A model generated the notes under the pieces. That model was not told the DNA's origin. It saw only the letters and a list, made by a program, of their open reading frames with translations, and did no database searches. A stretch of DNA of 11,790 bases from Thermoplasmata archaeon (lineage in GTDB: Archaea > Thermoplasmatota > Thermoplasmata > Thermoplasmatales > Thermoplasmataceae): NCBI GenBank assembly GCA_021819225.1, contig JAKARU010000018.1, positions 1-11,790 of the forward strand, read 5' to 3'. The position numbers and the translations under genes are program-made. Positions 1 through 6,734 of the stretch are shown in pieces; position 1 is the stretch's first letter, and each line of letters begins with the position of its first letter.

Positions 1-553
1 ACCCTGGATAAGAGTCCAGAGAATGCAGAGAGACATACCTGTTAAATTCATTGAGGCTGGCGTCAAGAGAAGCGATCTAAGGAATCTTGTGGATGAATTA
101 CTCAATAAAAGAGGAGTGAGAAGCAAAGAAATCAGGGGGCGGGAAATAGGTTTCTCTTCGGATGGAAATAGCAGTCTGATAATGAGGCGCATCGATTACA
201 ATGCTTCAGGAGGCAGGGAAGTGTTTCTTTCATACGAAGACGAGGATGGGAATCTTGCCTCTTATCTAAGACTTAGAAGAATCCCCGGGGATTCATGGAA
301 AGAGGAAACTGCCTCAACTGGAATGATAAGGGAAATTAAGACGGTTGGCAGGGTAGTCCCGATCGGCCAGCATGATCAGGAACTGTACCAGCACAAGGGA
401 CTTGGAAAATCAATGTTAAAGGAAGCGGAGAGGATAACCACCGAAGAATTCGGTTATGATCGAATACTGGTGATAAGCGGGATAGGAGTCAGGGAATATT
501 TCAGGAAACTCGGATACATAAGATTTGGAACATACATGGGAAGGTATATTTGA
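1..553 (+). CDS. elp3: Elp3, C-terminal part (tRNA uridine-34 modification enzyme), 5' end outside window
   Basis: Elp3 is a radical SAM and acetyltransferase-like enzyme that starts the cm5U-type modification of wobble uridine 34 in tRNA. The frame is open from base 2, so 183 residues of a protein of usually a bit over 500 are visible and the true start lies upstream; the ATG at 23 is internal. The first visible residues (PWIRVQRMQRDIPVKFIEAG) match the conserved Elp3 linker after the radical SAM domain. The C-terminal half is the GNAT-like domain: the acetyl-CoA loop QHKGLGK, then KEAERI, and near the end VISGIGVREYFRKLGY, an Elp3 signature. One oddity is the segment before the GNAT domain (RSKEIRGREIG): most Elp3 proteins have a Cys where this one has Ser. 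The next gene starts 164 bases later behind its own promoter, so elp3 probably ends its own transcript. Confidence 0.93.
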   Translation, partial: PWIRVQRMQRDIPVKFIEAGVKRSDLRNLVDELLNKRGVRSKEIRGREIGFSSDGNSSLIMRRIDYNASGGREVFLSYEDEDGNLASYLRLRRIPGDSWKEETASTGMIREIKTVGRVVPIGQHDQELYQHKGLGKSMLKEAERITTEEFGYDRILVISGIGVREYFRKLGYIRFGTYMGRYI

Positions 554-579
554 TTTTTCATACTTCTATTATGAATCTT

Positions 580-624
580 GTTAATGAACATGATTTGGAA
601 TTAACTAAAATTTCCGATTAACTA
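580..624 (+). repeat. ATTAACTA direct repeats and matching inverted arm upstream of kdp
   Basis: ATTAACTA occurs at 600-607 and again at 617-624, 17 bases apart start to start. The sequence GTTAAT at 580-585 is the inverse of ATTAAC at 600-605 (14-base spacer). The cluster sits 65-110 bases upstream of the likely kdp TATA box, in otherwise non-coding DNA, so it could be an operator or activator site. AT-rich DNA makes such matches fairly common, so this is weak. Confidence 0.25.
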
Positions 625-632
625 TGGGATAC

Positions 633-645
633 TCTTTTCTTTTTG
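633..645 (+). terminator. T-rich tract, candidate terminator of elp3
   Basis: A pyrimidine run (CTTTTCTTTTTGG) lies 80 bases after the elp3 stop and before the kdp promoter. Archaeal RNA polymerase commonly stops at U-rich tracts without a hairpin. A shorter TTTTT run overlaps the elp3 stop codon itself and could serve instead. Assigned by position and composition only. Confidence 0.3.
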
Positions 646-688
646 GCAGGTTTACAAAGGCTTTCTATTTAAGTTTAGTGGATCAAGG

Positions 689-695
689 TTTAATA
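689..695 (+). promoter_or_regulatory. Probable TATA box of the kdpFABC operon
   Basis: TTTAATA is centred 26 bases before the kdpF ATG at 718, the spacing expected if transcription starts at the A of the start codon (leaderless mRNA). No ribosome binding site lies between it and the ATG. Other AT-rich stretches nearby (TATTTAAG at 666-673, AAAATATTTA at 701-710) are alternatives, but they would put the transcript start well before or inside kdpF. Confidence 0.45.
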
Positions 696-717
696 CGGGA
701 AAAATATTTAACCTGAA

Positions 718-816
718 ATGTTTCAATTGGGTCTGTGGATTGTACCTCTCGCAGTGTTGGTTGGATTGGCATCCATCTATTTGATTTATTCCATAATTAG
801 GGCTGAAAAGTTATGA
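718..816 (+). CDS. kdpF: KdpF, small membrane subunit of the Kdp K+-ATPase
   Basis: This gene of 32 codons falls below usual ORF cut-offs. The product is one hydrophobic helix (about residues 6-27) ending YLIYSIIRAEKL, which lines up with the end of E. coli KdpF (YLVYALINAEAF): the same Y-L-x-Y pattern, the same I-x-x-A-E, and a short tail. KdpF is a single-span peptide bound to KdpA and known in E. coli to stabilise the KdpFABC complex in the membrane. Its stop codon overlaps the kdpA start by four bases (ATGA at 813-816), so the two are translationally coupled. The start ATG has no ribosome binding site but lies 26 bases after a TATA-like element, consistent with a leaderless first gene. 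Position directly before kdpA is the expected one for kdpF. The match rests on a short sequence, but place, size and ending all agree. Confidence 0.85.
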   Translation: MFQLGLWIVPLAVLVGLASIYLIYSIIRAEKL

Positions 817-2582
817 GCAGTACATCCACTTACGGTGGCAATTTCTGGCTGAGTTTTTTCACGAATAATCGTGTTGTTTCAGGGGTGATAATTATCCTGA
901 TCTACCTTGCGGTTGTATCACTTCTGGGATATCTCCTTGCCCCATATATCAGGAAACTCTACAGGGGAGAAAATACAAGGCTCAGGAAATATACCGGTCC
1001 CTTAATTGAAAGAATAGAAAGACTCGCAGGAGTTGATCCAAAGAAGACGAGTGGGTTCAGGGGCTATTTTTTTGCACTTGTTTGCTTCAATTTTATTGTT
1101 GGGGTATTCTCGCTCCTGTTCCTTGTGATACAGGGAACATACTTTAAATCACCAGGGCAAAGACCAATGAATTTCTTTCTTGCCCTGAACACGATAATAA
1201 GCTTCCTGACAAATACCGACCTGCAGCATTATTCAAGCCCTTTGAGACTGACTTACAGCGATGTTACTGTAGTCATAATAGGCCTGATGTACATGTCTGC
1301 CGGAACAGGATTTGCAGCATCAATGGCATTTATTCGGGGAATCGTGAATGATGATGGCAAACTTGGAAATTTTTTCCATGACTTCCTTGTCTCGATCTTT
1401 GACCTCCTGTTACCTCTCTCAGTGGCAGCCACAATCCTGCTCATAATCTTCGGAGTTCCAGATACAACGTACACCAGCATAGTCATACACCCATTCTTTG
1501 ACAGGTTTACCGTAAACATTCCTATTGGCCCGGTCGCGTCACTTGAAGGCATCAAGAATATAGGTACCAACGGTGGTGGTTTTTATGGCGCAAATGCCGG
1601 TTATCCTTTTGAGAATCCTTCATGGATAACAAACCTGATTGAAGTGATATCATTCACGATCATACCAATAGGATCCATATTCGCCATTGGCCAGGTATTG
1701 GAAAACAGGAAGTTTTCAAGAATGCTCTTTGGAGTCATAATGGTTCTTTTTGCATTCAGTGCATTTCTCGCATTCTTCGGGGAGATAGGAGGGATTCCTT
1801 CGATTTCAACCCTTGGTTTCAGTTTCGGTGGTAATTATATAGGCAAGGAGACTGCTATCGGGATTTCCCAGAGTGCAATATTTGGAAGCGCAGCAACACT
1901 TACATCTACTGGAGCTGCAAATGCAGCCCTGATAGATTATACCCCTGCAGGTATTCTGGGGATACTCTTCCCACTTCTCCTGAATGATCCTCTTGGAGGT
2001 GTTGGAACTGGAGTATTGAACATATTCTCATATGTGATTTTTACAGTGTTCCTTGTCTCCCTCATGGTTGGAAAACTTCCTGAGATTATGAGTCTAAAAA
2101 TTAACTCAAAAGAAATAAAATATTCAACATTCAGCCTGATAATTCATCCCCTGATCATAATAGTCCCTCTTGGATTCACACTTCTATTTGCGCCAATACT
2201 TATGAAAAGTTTTATAAATACTCACCCAGATCAGATTACCGAACTTCTTTATGAATATACCACATCCGCATCCAATAATGGTTCCGAAATCGGCGGATTC
2301 GCCACAAACAGTGTGTTTTTTAACCTGATTGACAGCGTTATATTGCTTCTTGGGAGGTATCCAATAATGGCGTTCCAGTTGATCGTTGCAGAATCATTTT
2401 CATTCAAGAAACCGAAGGTTCAGTATGGGAGATCAGTGGATATAGGCTCATTCTGGTTCGGTTTCATGCTCCTTTTTACCATGATAATACTTGGCCTGAT
2501 CTCCTTCTTCCCAATCCTGGCTGCTGGACCACTTCTAGCGTGGGGAAGGGCTTTCTCACTGCTAATAGGGGTGGCCAGATGA
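813..2582 (+). CDS. kdpA: KdpA, K+-channel-like subunit of the Kdp ATPase
   Basis: Polytopic membrane protein of 589 residues (E. coli KdpA has 557) that binds and selects K+ for the high-affinity KdpFABC pump. Four pore-loop regions can be recognised: TNTDLQHYS (E. coli TNTNWQSYS); GTNGGGF at residues 251-257, followed by GANAGYPFENP, where Gly254 corresponds to the selectivity residue Gly232 of E. coli; TSTGAANAA before LNDPLGGVGTG; and SASNNGSEIGG near residue 490 (E. coli SAANNNGSAFAG). The segment IGPVASLEGIK before the second loop is also typical. The first and fourth loops differ from the bacterial consensus, while the second is intact. The start is fixed by the ATGA overlap with kdpF and the family N-terminus; an AGGG lies upstream inside kdpF. 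It overlaps kdpB by four bases. Confidence 0.97.
   Translation: MSSTSTYGGNFWLSFFTNNRVVSGVIIILIYLAVVSLLGYLLAPYIRKLYRGENTRLRKYTGPLIERIERLAGVDPKKTSGFRGYFFALVCFNFIVGVFSLLFLVIQGTYFKSPGQRPMNFFLALNTIISFLTNTDLQHYSSPLRLTYSDVTVVIIGLMYMSAGTGFAASMAFIRGIVNDDGKLGNFFHDFLVSIFDLLLPLSVAATILLIIFGVPDTTYTSIVIHPFFDRFTVNIPIGPVASLEGIKNIGTNGGGFYGANAGYPFENPSWITNLIEVISFTIIPIGSIFAIGQVLENRKFSRMLFGVIMVLFAFSAFLAFFGEIGGIPSISTLGFSFGGNYIGKETAIGISQSAIFGSAATLTSTGAANAALIDYTPAGILGILFPLLLNDPLGGVGTGVLNIFSYVIFTVFLVSLMVGKLPEIMSLKINSKEIKYSTFSLIIHPLIIIVPLGFTLLFAPILMKSFINTHPDQITELLYEYTTSASNNGSEIGGFATNSVFFNLIDSVILLLGRYPIMAFQLIVAESFSFKKPKVQYGRSVDIGSFWFGFMLLFTMIILGLISFFPILAAGPLLAWGRAFSLLIGVAR
2568..2574 (+). promoter_or_regulatory. Shine-Dalgarno site of kdpB
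   Basis: GGGGTGG lies inside the end of kdpA, with four bases between it and the ATG at 2579. GGTG pairs with the CACC of the 16S rRNA 3' end. It supports 2579 as the kdpB start over the in-frame start 39 bases upstream. Confidence 0.6.
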
Positions 2583-4570
2583 ATCAATACGCAGAGGCTT
2601 CAATTAATGCAATAAAAGAATTTGATCCGAGGAAACTGCTGAGAAATCCTGTGATGTTCATTACTGAACTGGCAATGCTGACATCTGTATATTTACTGGC
2701 ATTTCATGCTGAATATGGCCTATCATTGAAGGGCGTGTATGTTGAATTCTATATCTCTGTTATCGTTCTTTTATTTATGACAATCTTCTTCTCCAACCTT
2801 GCCGAAACACTTGCGGAAGGAAAGAGCAGGAATATAACTGCAACCCTGAAGAGGATGAAGAAAGATACAACCGGTAGAGTCATCGATGAAAGCGGTGAAA
2901 GGGTGATTCCATCTGGCGAATTGAGAAAGGGTATGATTGTTGAAGTCAGGAAGGACGAGACTGTTCCTACAGATGGAGAGATTGTGGAAGGAAGGGGATA
3001 TTTTAATGAATCCTCCATTACTGGAGAATCAAAGCCAGTTTTCAAGGTACAGGGTGATAGCGTAACCGGTGCAACAATTCTCCTTGACAACAGGGTCAAG
3101 ATAAGGATTACTGCCAATCCTGGCGAGACATTTCTTGACAAGATGATTGAACTGGTGGAAGGGTCTATCAGGGCAAAGACACCAAATGAAATCGCACTTT
3201 CCATACTATTATCCGGACTCACGCTTGTATTTCTTATTATAACATCTTCAGTTTATACACTTGGAACATTTCTTGGAACCAGTGTCAACCTGTTCATTCT
3301 TGTAGTGCTTCTTATATGTCTCATTCCCACAACTATCGGTGCACTGTTGCCCGCACTGGGAGTTGCAGCCATAAACAAGGTAAGCCAGTTTAATGTTATC
3401 GCAAAAAGTGGAAGGGCGGTGGAGAATGCAGGGGATATTGATACAATAATTCTGGACAAGACCGGGACAATTACAATAGGTGACCGGGAAGCAAATAAAG
3501 TGTATCCAAACAGGGATATAACGGAGAATGAACTGTTCAGGGCTGCTTACATTTCGTCATTTTTTGATGAGACCAAGGAGGGAATATCTGTTGTCAGGAA
3601 GGCCCTCGAGGGTAACCCGGAATTCAAGTCAATAGATATGAGCTCCTATGAATTTGTCCCTTTTTCACCGGATACCAAGTTCAGCGGGGTTAAGAAGGGA
3701 AATGAGTTCATATACAAGGGCTCGCCCAATTCCATATGGGAACTTGTAGGGAGCAAGGATAATTATGTTGATGCCCAATGTGCTGAGATATCCTCAAGAG
3801 GTGGAACTGCAATGGTGGTTATCTCAGAAAAGAAGATTCTTGGTGCGATTGAGTTTAATGATATACTTAAGCCATGGATAAGGGAAAGAATCGAGGCCCT
3901 AAAATCCATGAATATAAAGCCGGTCATGTGCACAGGAGATAATGAGCTTACTGCCCAGTATATTGCAAGAGAGGCCTCCATTGACGAGGTGGTCGCAAAC
4001 AGCAAACCGAAGGACAAATATAATAAGGTTCAGGAGGAGAAGGAGAAGCAAAGAATGGTTGCGATGGTTGGAGACGGCACCAATGATGCCCCAGCACTGG
4101 CCCTTGCTGATGTCGGATTTGCCATGAACAGCGGTACTCAGGCTGCGAAGGATGCAGCAAATATGATCGATCTTGAAAATGATCCAACCAAGCTCATGGA
4201 TGTAATATTCCTTGGAAAGCAGATACTGATTACACGGGGATCCCTTACAACATTCAGCATTGCCAATGATATCTCGAAATATTTTGTGATCATTCCTGCC
4301 GTCTTCTTCATGTTCCCCCAGCTTTCCTTCATCAATATACTGGGTTTCACTGACCCTCTTCTGGCTGTGACATCAGCACTGATATTCAATACCTTCATCA
4401 TTCCCTTGCTGATTCCACTTGCGATAAGAGGAGTCAAGTTTAAGCCTTCAGGCATAAATGACCTTCTCAGGAGGAACATCATCGTTTATGGCGTGGGAGG
4501 TGTCCTTCTTCCATTCATAGCAATTGGCGCAATTTATTATATACTGATGGGGGTGGGTGTATTATGGTAA
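2579..4570 (+). CDS. kdpB: KdpB, P-type ATPase catalytic subunit of the Kdp pump
   Basis: Energy-coupling subunit of KdpFABC, 663 residues, which hydrolyses ATP to drive K+ uptake. Motifs in order: the RNPVMFI N-terminus; the actuator motif TGES at residues 148-151 (Ser151 corresponds to E. coli Ser162, the site of inhibitory phosphorylation); the phosphorylation motif DKTGT with Asp293; a nucleotide-binding domain with FSPDTKFSGVK and KGSP; the hinge motif GDGTNDAP from residue 498; and TM5 FSIANDISKYF with Asp564 and Lys567, equivalent to the coupling pair Asp583/Lys586 of E. coli. All key residues are present, so the pump should be active. A longer in-frame start exists at 2540, but 2579 is chosen because it makes an ATGA overlap with kdpA, has a GGGGTGG site, and gives the usual length. 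The end overlaps kdpC by seven bases. Confidence 0.98.
   Translation: MNQYAEASINAIKEFDPRKLLRNPVMFITELAMLTSVYLLAFHAEYGLSLKGVYVEFYISVIVLLFMTIFFSNLAETLAEGKSRNITATLKRMKKDTTGRVIDESGERVIPSGELRKGMIVEVRKDETVPTDGEIVEGRGYFNESSITGESKPVFKVQGDSVTGATILLDNRVKIRITANPGETFLDKMIELVEGSIRAKTPNEIALSILLSGLTLVFLIITSSVYTLGTFLGTSVNLFILVVLLICLIPTTIGALLPALGVAAINKVSQFNVIAKSGRAVENAGDIDTIILDKTGTITIGDREANKVYPNRDITENELFRAAYISSFFDETKEGISVVRKALEGNPEFKSIDMSSYEFVPFSPDTKFSGVKKGNEFIYKGSPNSIWELVGSKDNYVDAQCAEISSRGGTAMVVISEKKILGAIEFNDILKPWIRERIEALKSMNIKPVMCTGDNELTAQYIAREASIDEVVANSKPKDKYNKVQEEKEKQRMVAMVGDGTNDAPALALADVGFAMNSGTQAAKDAANMIDLENDPTKLMDVIFLGKQILITRGSLTTFSIANDISKYFVIIPAVFFMFPQLSFINILGFTDPLLAVTSALIFNTFIIPLLIPLAIRGVKFKPSGINDLLRRNIIVYGVGGVLLPFIAIGAIYYILMGVGVLW
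4549..4559 (+). promoter_or_regulatory. Shine-Dalgarno site of kdpC
   Basis: A G-rich run (GGGGGTGGGTG) within the last codons of kdpB ends four bases before the kdpC ATG at 4564. It resembles the sites ahead of kdpB, pyrK and pyrC in this window. Confidence 0.55.
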
Positions 4571-5220
4571 ATGTCAAAGAAATTTTGGGAATTGTGAAAT
4601 CCTCGATTGTTATCATGGTCGTAGTAGTGCTGCTGGTGGGTGTACTGATACCAACGGTGACATCACTCATAGCCGAAAATGTTGATCCTGGACCTGCAAA
4701 TGGGAGCCAGATAAGCATACACGGAAAAATTTATGGAAGTTATCTTCTTGCACAGGCATTCAACAGGAGTTATTTCTTCCAACCTAGGCCATCGGCAATT
4801 GATTTTAATCAGACATCATCCGGGGCTCCTGAATGTTCCCCTAATACAAATGCTTCGCTCAACCAGACAATGCAGAATCTTAGGAATTTCGAGAACATGA
4901 ATCCAAATGTCACGTTGAGCCAGATACCTGGAGAAATGATAATGGATTCAGATTCAGGCCTCGATCCAAACATACCCGTTCAGGGTGCAATCCTGCAGGA
5001 GAAAAGGGTTGTTCAGTCAATAATAAAACTGGGCAGGCTGAAAGGAGTGTTACTCTCAGGGAAGCAGGTTAATAATACTGTTGAGGGACTTATAAATGCA
5101 AGCGAATCTCAGGATTTCCCAGTCTTTGGTTCCTATTATGTGAATGTGATGTATATAGATGTTGGAATCCTGAATTTCCTCATGGACAACGGGATAATAA
5201 GACAGTCATCTCTTGATTAA
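4564..5220 (+). CDS. kdpC: KdpC, accessory subunit of the Kdp K+-ATPase
   Basis: KdpC is the single-span subunit of KdpFABC, thought to help nucleotide binding or complex assembly. The protein has 218 residues against about 190 in E. coli. It has one N-terminal membrane helix (about residues 13-36) and an outer domain with the family motifs GSYLLAQAF (58-66), YFFQPRPSA (70-78) and GLDPNIP starting at residue 132, followed by the helix containing QEKRVVQSI. The extra length is mostly in an Asn/Ser/Thr-rich stretch between the RPSA and GLDP motifs (about 80-125), with several N-x-S/T sequons that fit an outside location. The ATG overlaps the kdpB stop by seven bases, with a strong G-rich site before it. 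The 3' end runs 15 bases into the oppositely oriented USP gene, so the transcripts converge without a spacer. Confidence 0.95.
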   Translation: MVNVKEILGIVKSSIVIMVVVVLLVGVLIPTVTSLIAENVDPGPANGSQISIHGKIYGSYLLAQAFNRSYFFQPRPSAIDFNQTSSGAPECSPNTNASLNQTMQNLRNFENMNPNVTLSQIPGEMIMDSDSGLDPNIPVQGAILQEKRVVQSIIKLGRLKGVLLSGKQVNNTVEGLINASESQDFPVFGSYYVNVMYIDVGILNFLMDNGIIRQSSLD

Positions 5221-6015
5221 CACCGAATCGATCGAGATGTCCTTCATTATCCTCTTTATATCTGAGTTTATCCTCACATTTGAATAAGAGTCCGTTCTCA
5301 GACCCAGGATTATAAGGTCTGAGGAGGTTGAGTATATCCGGTTCATAACTGATTCCCTGAGATTTTCCCCGGATGATTTTGTAATTTCGTAATCCAGATT
5401 CAGCTCCTTCCATATCTCATTGTTCATTATTGTCTTGAACCCGTGAATTTTCTTCCTGTCGAAATCCCTCATGTCACAGAGGTTGAATTTGGCCTTCATG
5501 ACTTTTGCGAATATTGCAGCCAGATAGACAGATTTACGGGTGTTAAGTCTTTCACTCATCGGAACAAATATGTTCCTGTATGGATATGTGTCTCTCTTCA
5601 GGGAGACTGCAGCGACAGTGTTCCTGGAATGCTTTATGACGTAATCCCCTATCGGACCCAGCAATGAGGTGGATATTCCCGGCCTTGATTTGCTGCTCAT
5701 GAGGACAAGATCGTAATTTCTTGAATTCACTTCTGAGAGGATTCCTTCCTTTACACTCCTGGAACTCTGGATCTTCGGGATTATATTGATTCCCTCGCTC
5801 TTGGCCTCCTTATAAGCATTCATAATGATGGCAACCTTCTGGCTCCATGTTACCTCCTTTGTTTCTTCCTTTATTGTCAATGCTGTTATCTGGGAACCCA
5901 GACTCCTGCCAAATTCTGTTGCGATGGTAAAGGCCTTCCTGGAGCTTTCACCCTTTGCCATCGGCACCAAAATACGATCAGTTTTGGCCAGGTAGGAGGC
6001 CTGTTGGTCTATCAT
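5206..6015 (-). CDS. Tandem universal stress protein (USP) domain protein, convergent with kdp
   Basis: Soluble protein of 269 residues with two USP-like alpha/beta domains. Domain 1 starts with DRILVPMAKG (residues 13-22), a typical USP first strand, and ends with a degenerate ATP-binding loop (GISTSLLGPIGDYVIKHS, about 115-132) then the strand VAAVSL. Domain 2 starts YRNIFVPMSE near residue 146 and has DLIILGLRT, but lacks the glycine-rich loop, so it probably does not bind ATP the usual way. The start is set at 6015, not at the in-frame ATG at 6030, because a TATA box lies 26 bases upstream of 6015. The function is not known. USP proteins can be nucleotide sensors, and a USP-type protein (KdpQ) belongs to the kdp operon of Halobacterium, so a link to K+ uptake is plausible but inferred from position only. 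Confidence 0.85.
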   Translation of the reverse strand: MIDQQASYLAKTDRILVPMAKGESSRKAFTIATEFGRSLGSQITALTIKEETKEVTWSQKVAIIMNAYKEAKSEGINIIPKIQSSRSVKEGILSEVNSRNYDLVLMSSKSRPGISTSLLGPIGDYVIKHSRNTVAAVSLKRDTYPYRNIFVPMSERLNTRKSVYLAAIFAKVMKAKFNLCDMRDFDRKKIHGFKTIMNNEIWKELNLDYEITKSSGENLRESVMNRIYSTSSDLIILGLRTDSYSNVRINSDIKRIMKDISIDSVLIKR

Positions 6016-6035
6016 AATTATGTAATACATACAAG

Positions 6036-6045
6036 ATAATAAAAA
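6036..6045 (-). promoter_or_regulatory. TATA box of the USP gene
   Basis: On the - strand this reads TTTTTATTAT, preceded by purine-rich AAAAG, a plausible BRE. Its centre is about 26 bases from the ATG at 6015, so transcription would start at that codon and exclude the ATG at 6030 from the mRNA. Confidence 0.55.
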
Positions 6046-6159
6046 CTTTTGTTACCTATTTGGTATACGAATGTGTGGATATATAGATAATAATTAAGTT
6101 ATCACATTGGCATAATAAATGAATTAGCAATGTACTCATGATAGTTTATAACATGTAAA

Positions 6160-6167
6160 TTATTTAA
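6160..6167 (+). promoter_or_regulatory. TATA box of the HisA-like gene
   Basis: TTATTTAA is centred 25 bases before the GTG at 6189, in the AT-rich gap between the divergent USP gene and this gene. It supports GTG 6189 as a leaderless start. Confidence 0.45.
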
Positions 6168-6188
6168 TCATGTAGGCATCTGGGATTC

Positions 6189-6668
6189 GTGCAATGTCTG
6201 ATAATTAATGAGGGTAGTATATTTGGTTATAAAAATATGACACAGATAGCGAAATTTCCTGAGGATGAGGCTTTTGTTATCGATATGGATGCCCTGAATA
6301 AATACCAGTTCAACTTCAAGCTTTACTCTGAAATCTCGAAATATATCGAGTTTACTCTGATGGCCTATCCCTATAAGGAGAATGATCTTATTGACCTCAT
6401 GATATCCGGTGCATCAAGGGTCGTCATCAATAATACTCTTGACGATGAAACCCTGCGGAGATTTTTTGACATTACAGATGAGCTTGTAATGAGGTGTTCG
6501 AGCCCCATTGACATAAGGAAATTCAATGAGTTCGGTGGAAATATGTACCTGACATGTCGTGTTTACGACAGGCCCGGCCTTTATTTCTATTATGGCCCTT
6601 TCTTTGAGGTTAATGAAAAAATCATCTGGCTCTCTGATTACCCTGAAAGTTTGAAATATGACTGCTGA
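6189..6668 (+). CDS. Hypothetical protein with a partial HisA-like barrel
   Basis: Not firmly recognised. The product of 159 residues has a stretch resembling the middle of HisA-type TIM-barrel proteins: FVIDMDAL (like the strand YVADLDAI of HisA-related proteins), then a strand and helix ending LMISGASRVVINNTL (like LEAGASRVVVGTE), then ELVMRCSSP as a further strand. The N-terminal strand with the first catalytic Asp and the second half of the barrel are absent, so it is unlikely to be a ProFAR isomerase. The C-terminus is rich in aromatic residues (YDRPGLYFYYGPFF). The GTG start is chosen for its TATA box 25 bases upstream; an ATG at 6237 is the alternative (143 residues). It precedes pyrD by 66 bases, but pyrD has its own TATA-like box, so co-transcription is uncertain. 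Confidence 0.7.
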   Translation: MQCLIINEGSIFGYKNMTQIAKFPEDEAFVIDMDALNKYQFNFKLYSEISKYIEFTLMAYPYKENDLIDLMISGASRVVINNTLDDETLRRFFDITDELVMRCSSPIDIRKFNEFGGNMYLTCRVYDRPGLYFYYGPFFEVNEKIIWLSDYPESLKYDC

Positions 6669-6705
6669 TCGAATAGAAATTTCAGGAACCTAAAATAAGG
6701 AAATG

Positions 6706-6713
6706 TAAAAATA
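6706..6713 (+). promoter_or_regulatory. Probable TATA box of the pyrDK-queE-pyrC operon
   Basis: TAAAAATA is centred about 26 bases before the pyrD ATG at 6735. No Shine-Dalgarno-like sequence precedes that ATG, which fits a leaderless first gene. A preceding purine run (AAGGAAATG) could include the BRE. Confidence 0.45.
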
Positions 6714-6734
6714 ATAGTCAGCATTAAGAATGGA

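Noticed and set aside
1253..1570. Long antisense frames within kdpA, kdpB, pyrD, pyrK and queE
   Set aside because: They are opposite-strand frames inside clear conserved genes, with Ser/Thr-rich, low-information products and no start signals.
2540..2581. Longer kdpB start 13 codons upstream
   Set aside because: It would overlap kdpA by 43 bases, has no good ribosome site and adds residues not usual in KdpB. The ATG at 2579 has an ATGA overlap and GGGGTGG before it.
5443..5667. 74-codon + strand frame inside the USP gene
   Set aside because: It lies fully within the well-supported opposite-strand USP gene and its product has no protein-like pattern.
6016..6030. Upstream in-frame ATG (6030) as start of the USP gene
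   Set aside because: The TATA box at 6036-6045 predicts transcription from about 6015, so the upstream ATG would not be in the mRNA.
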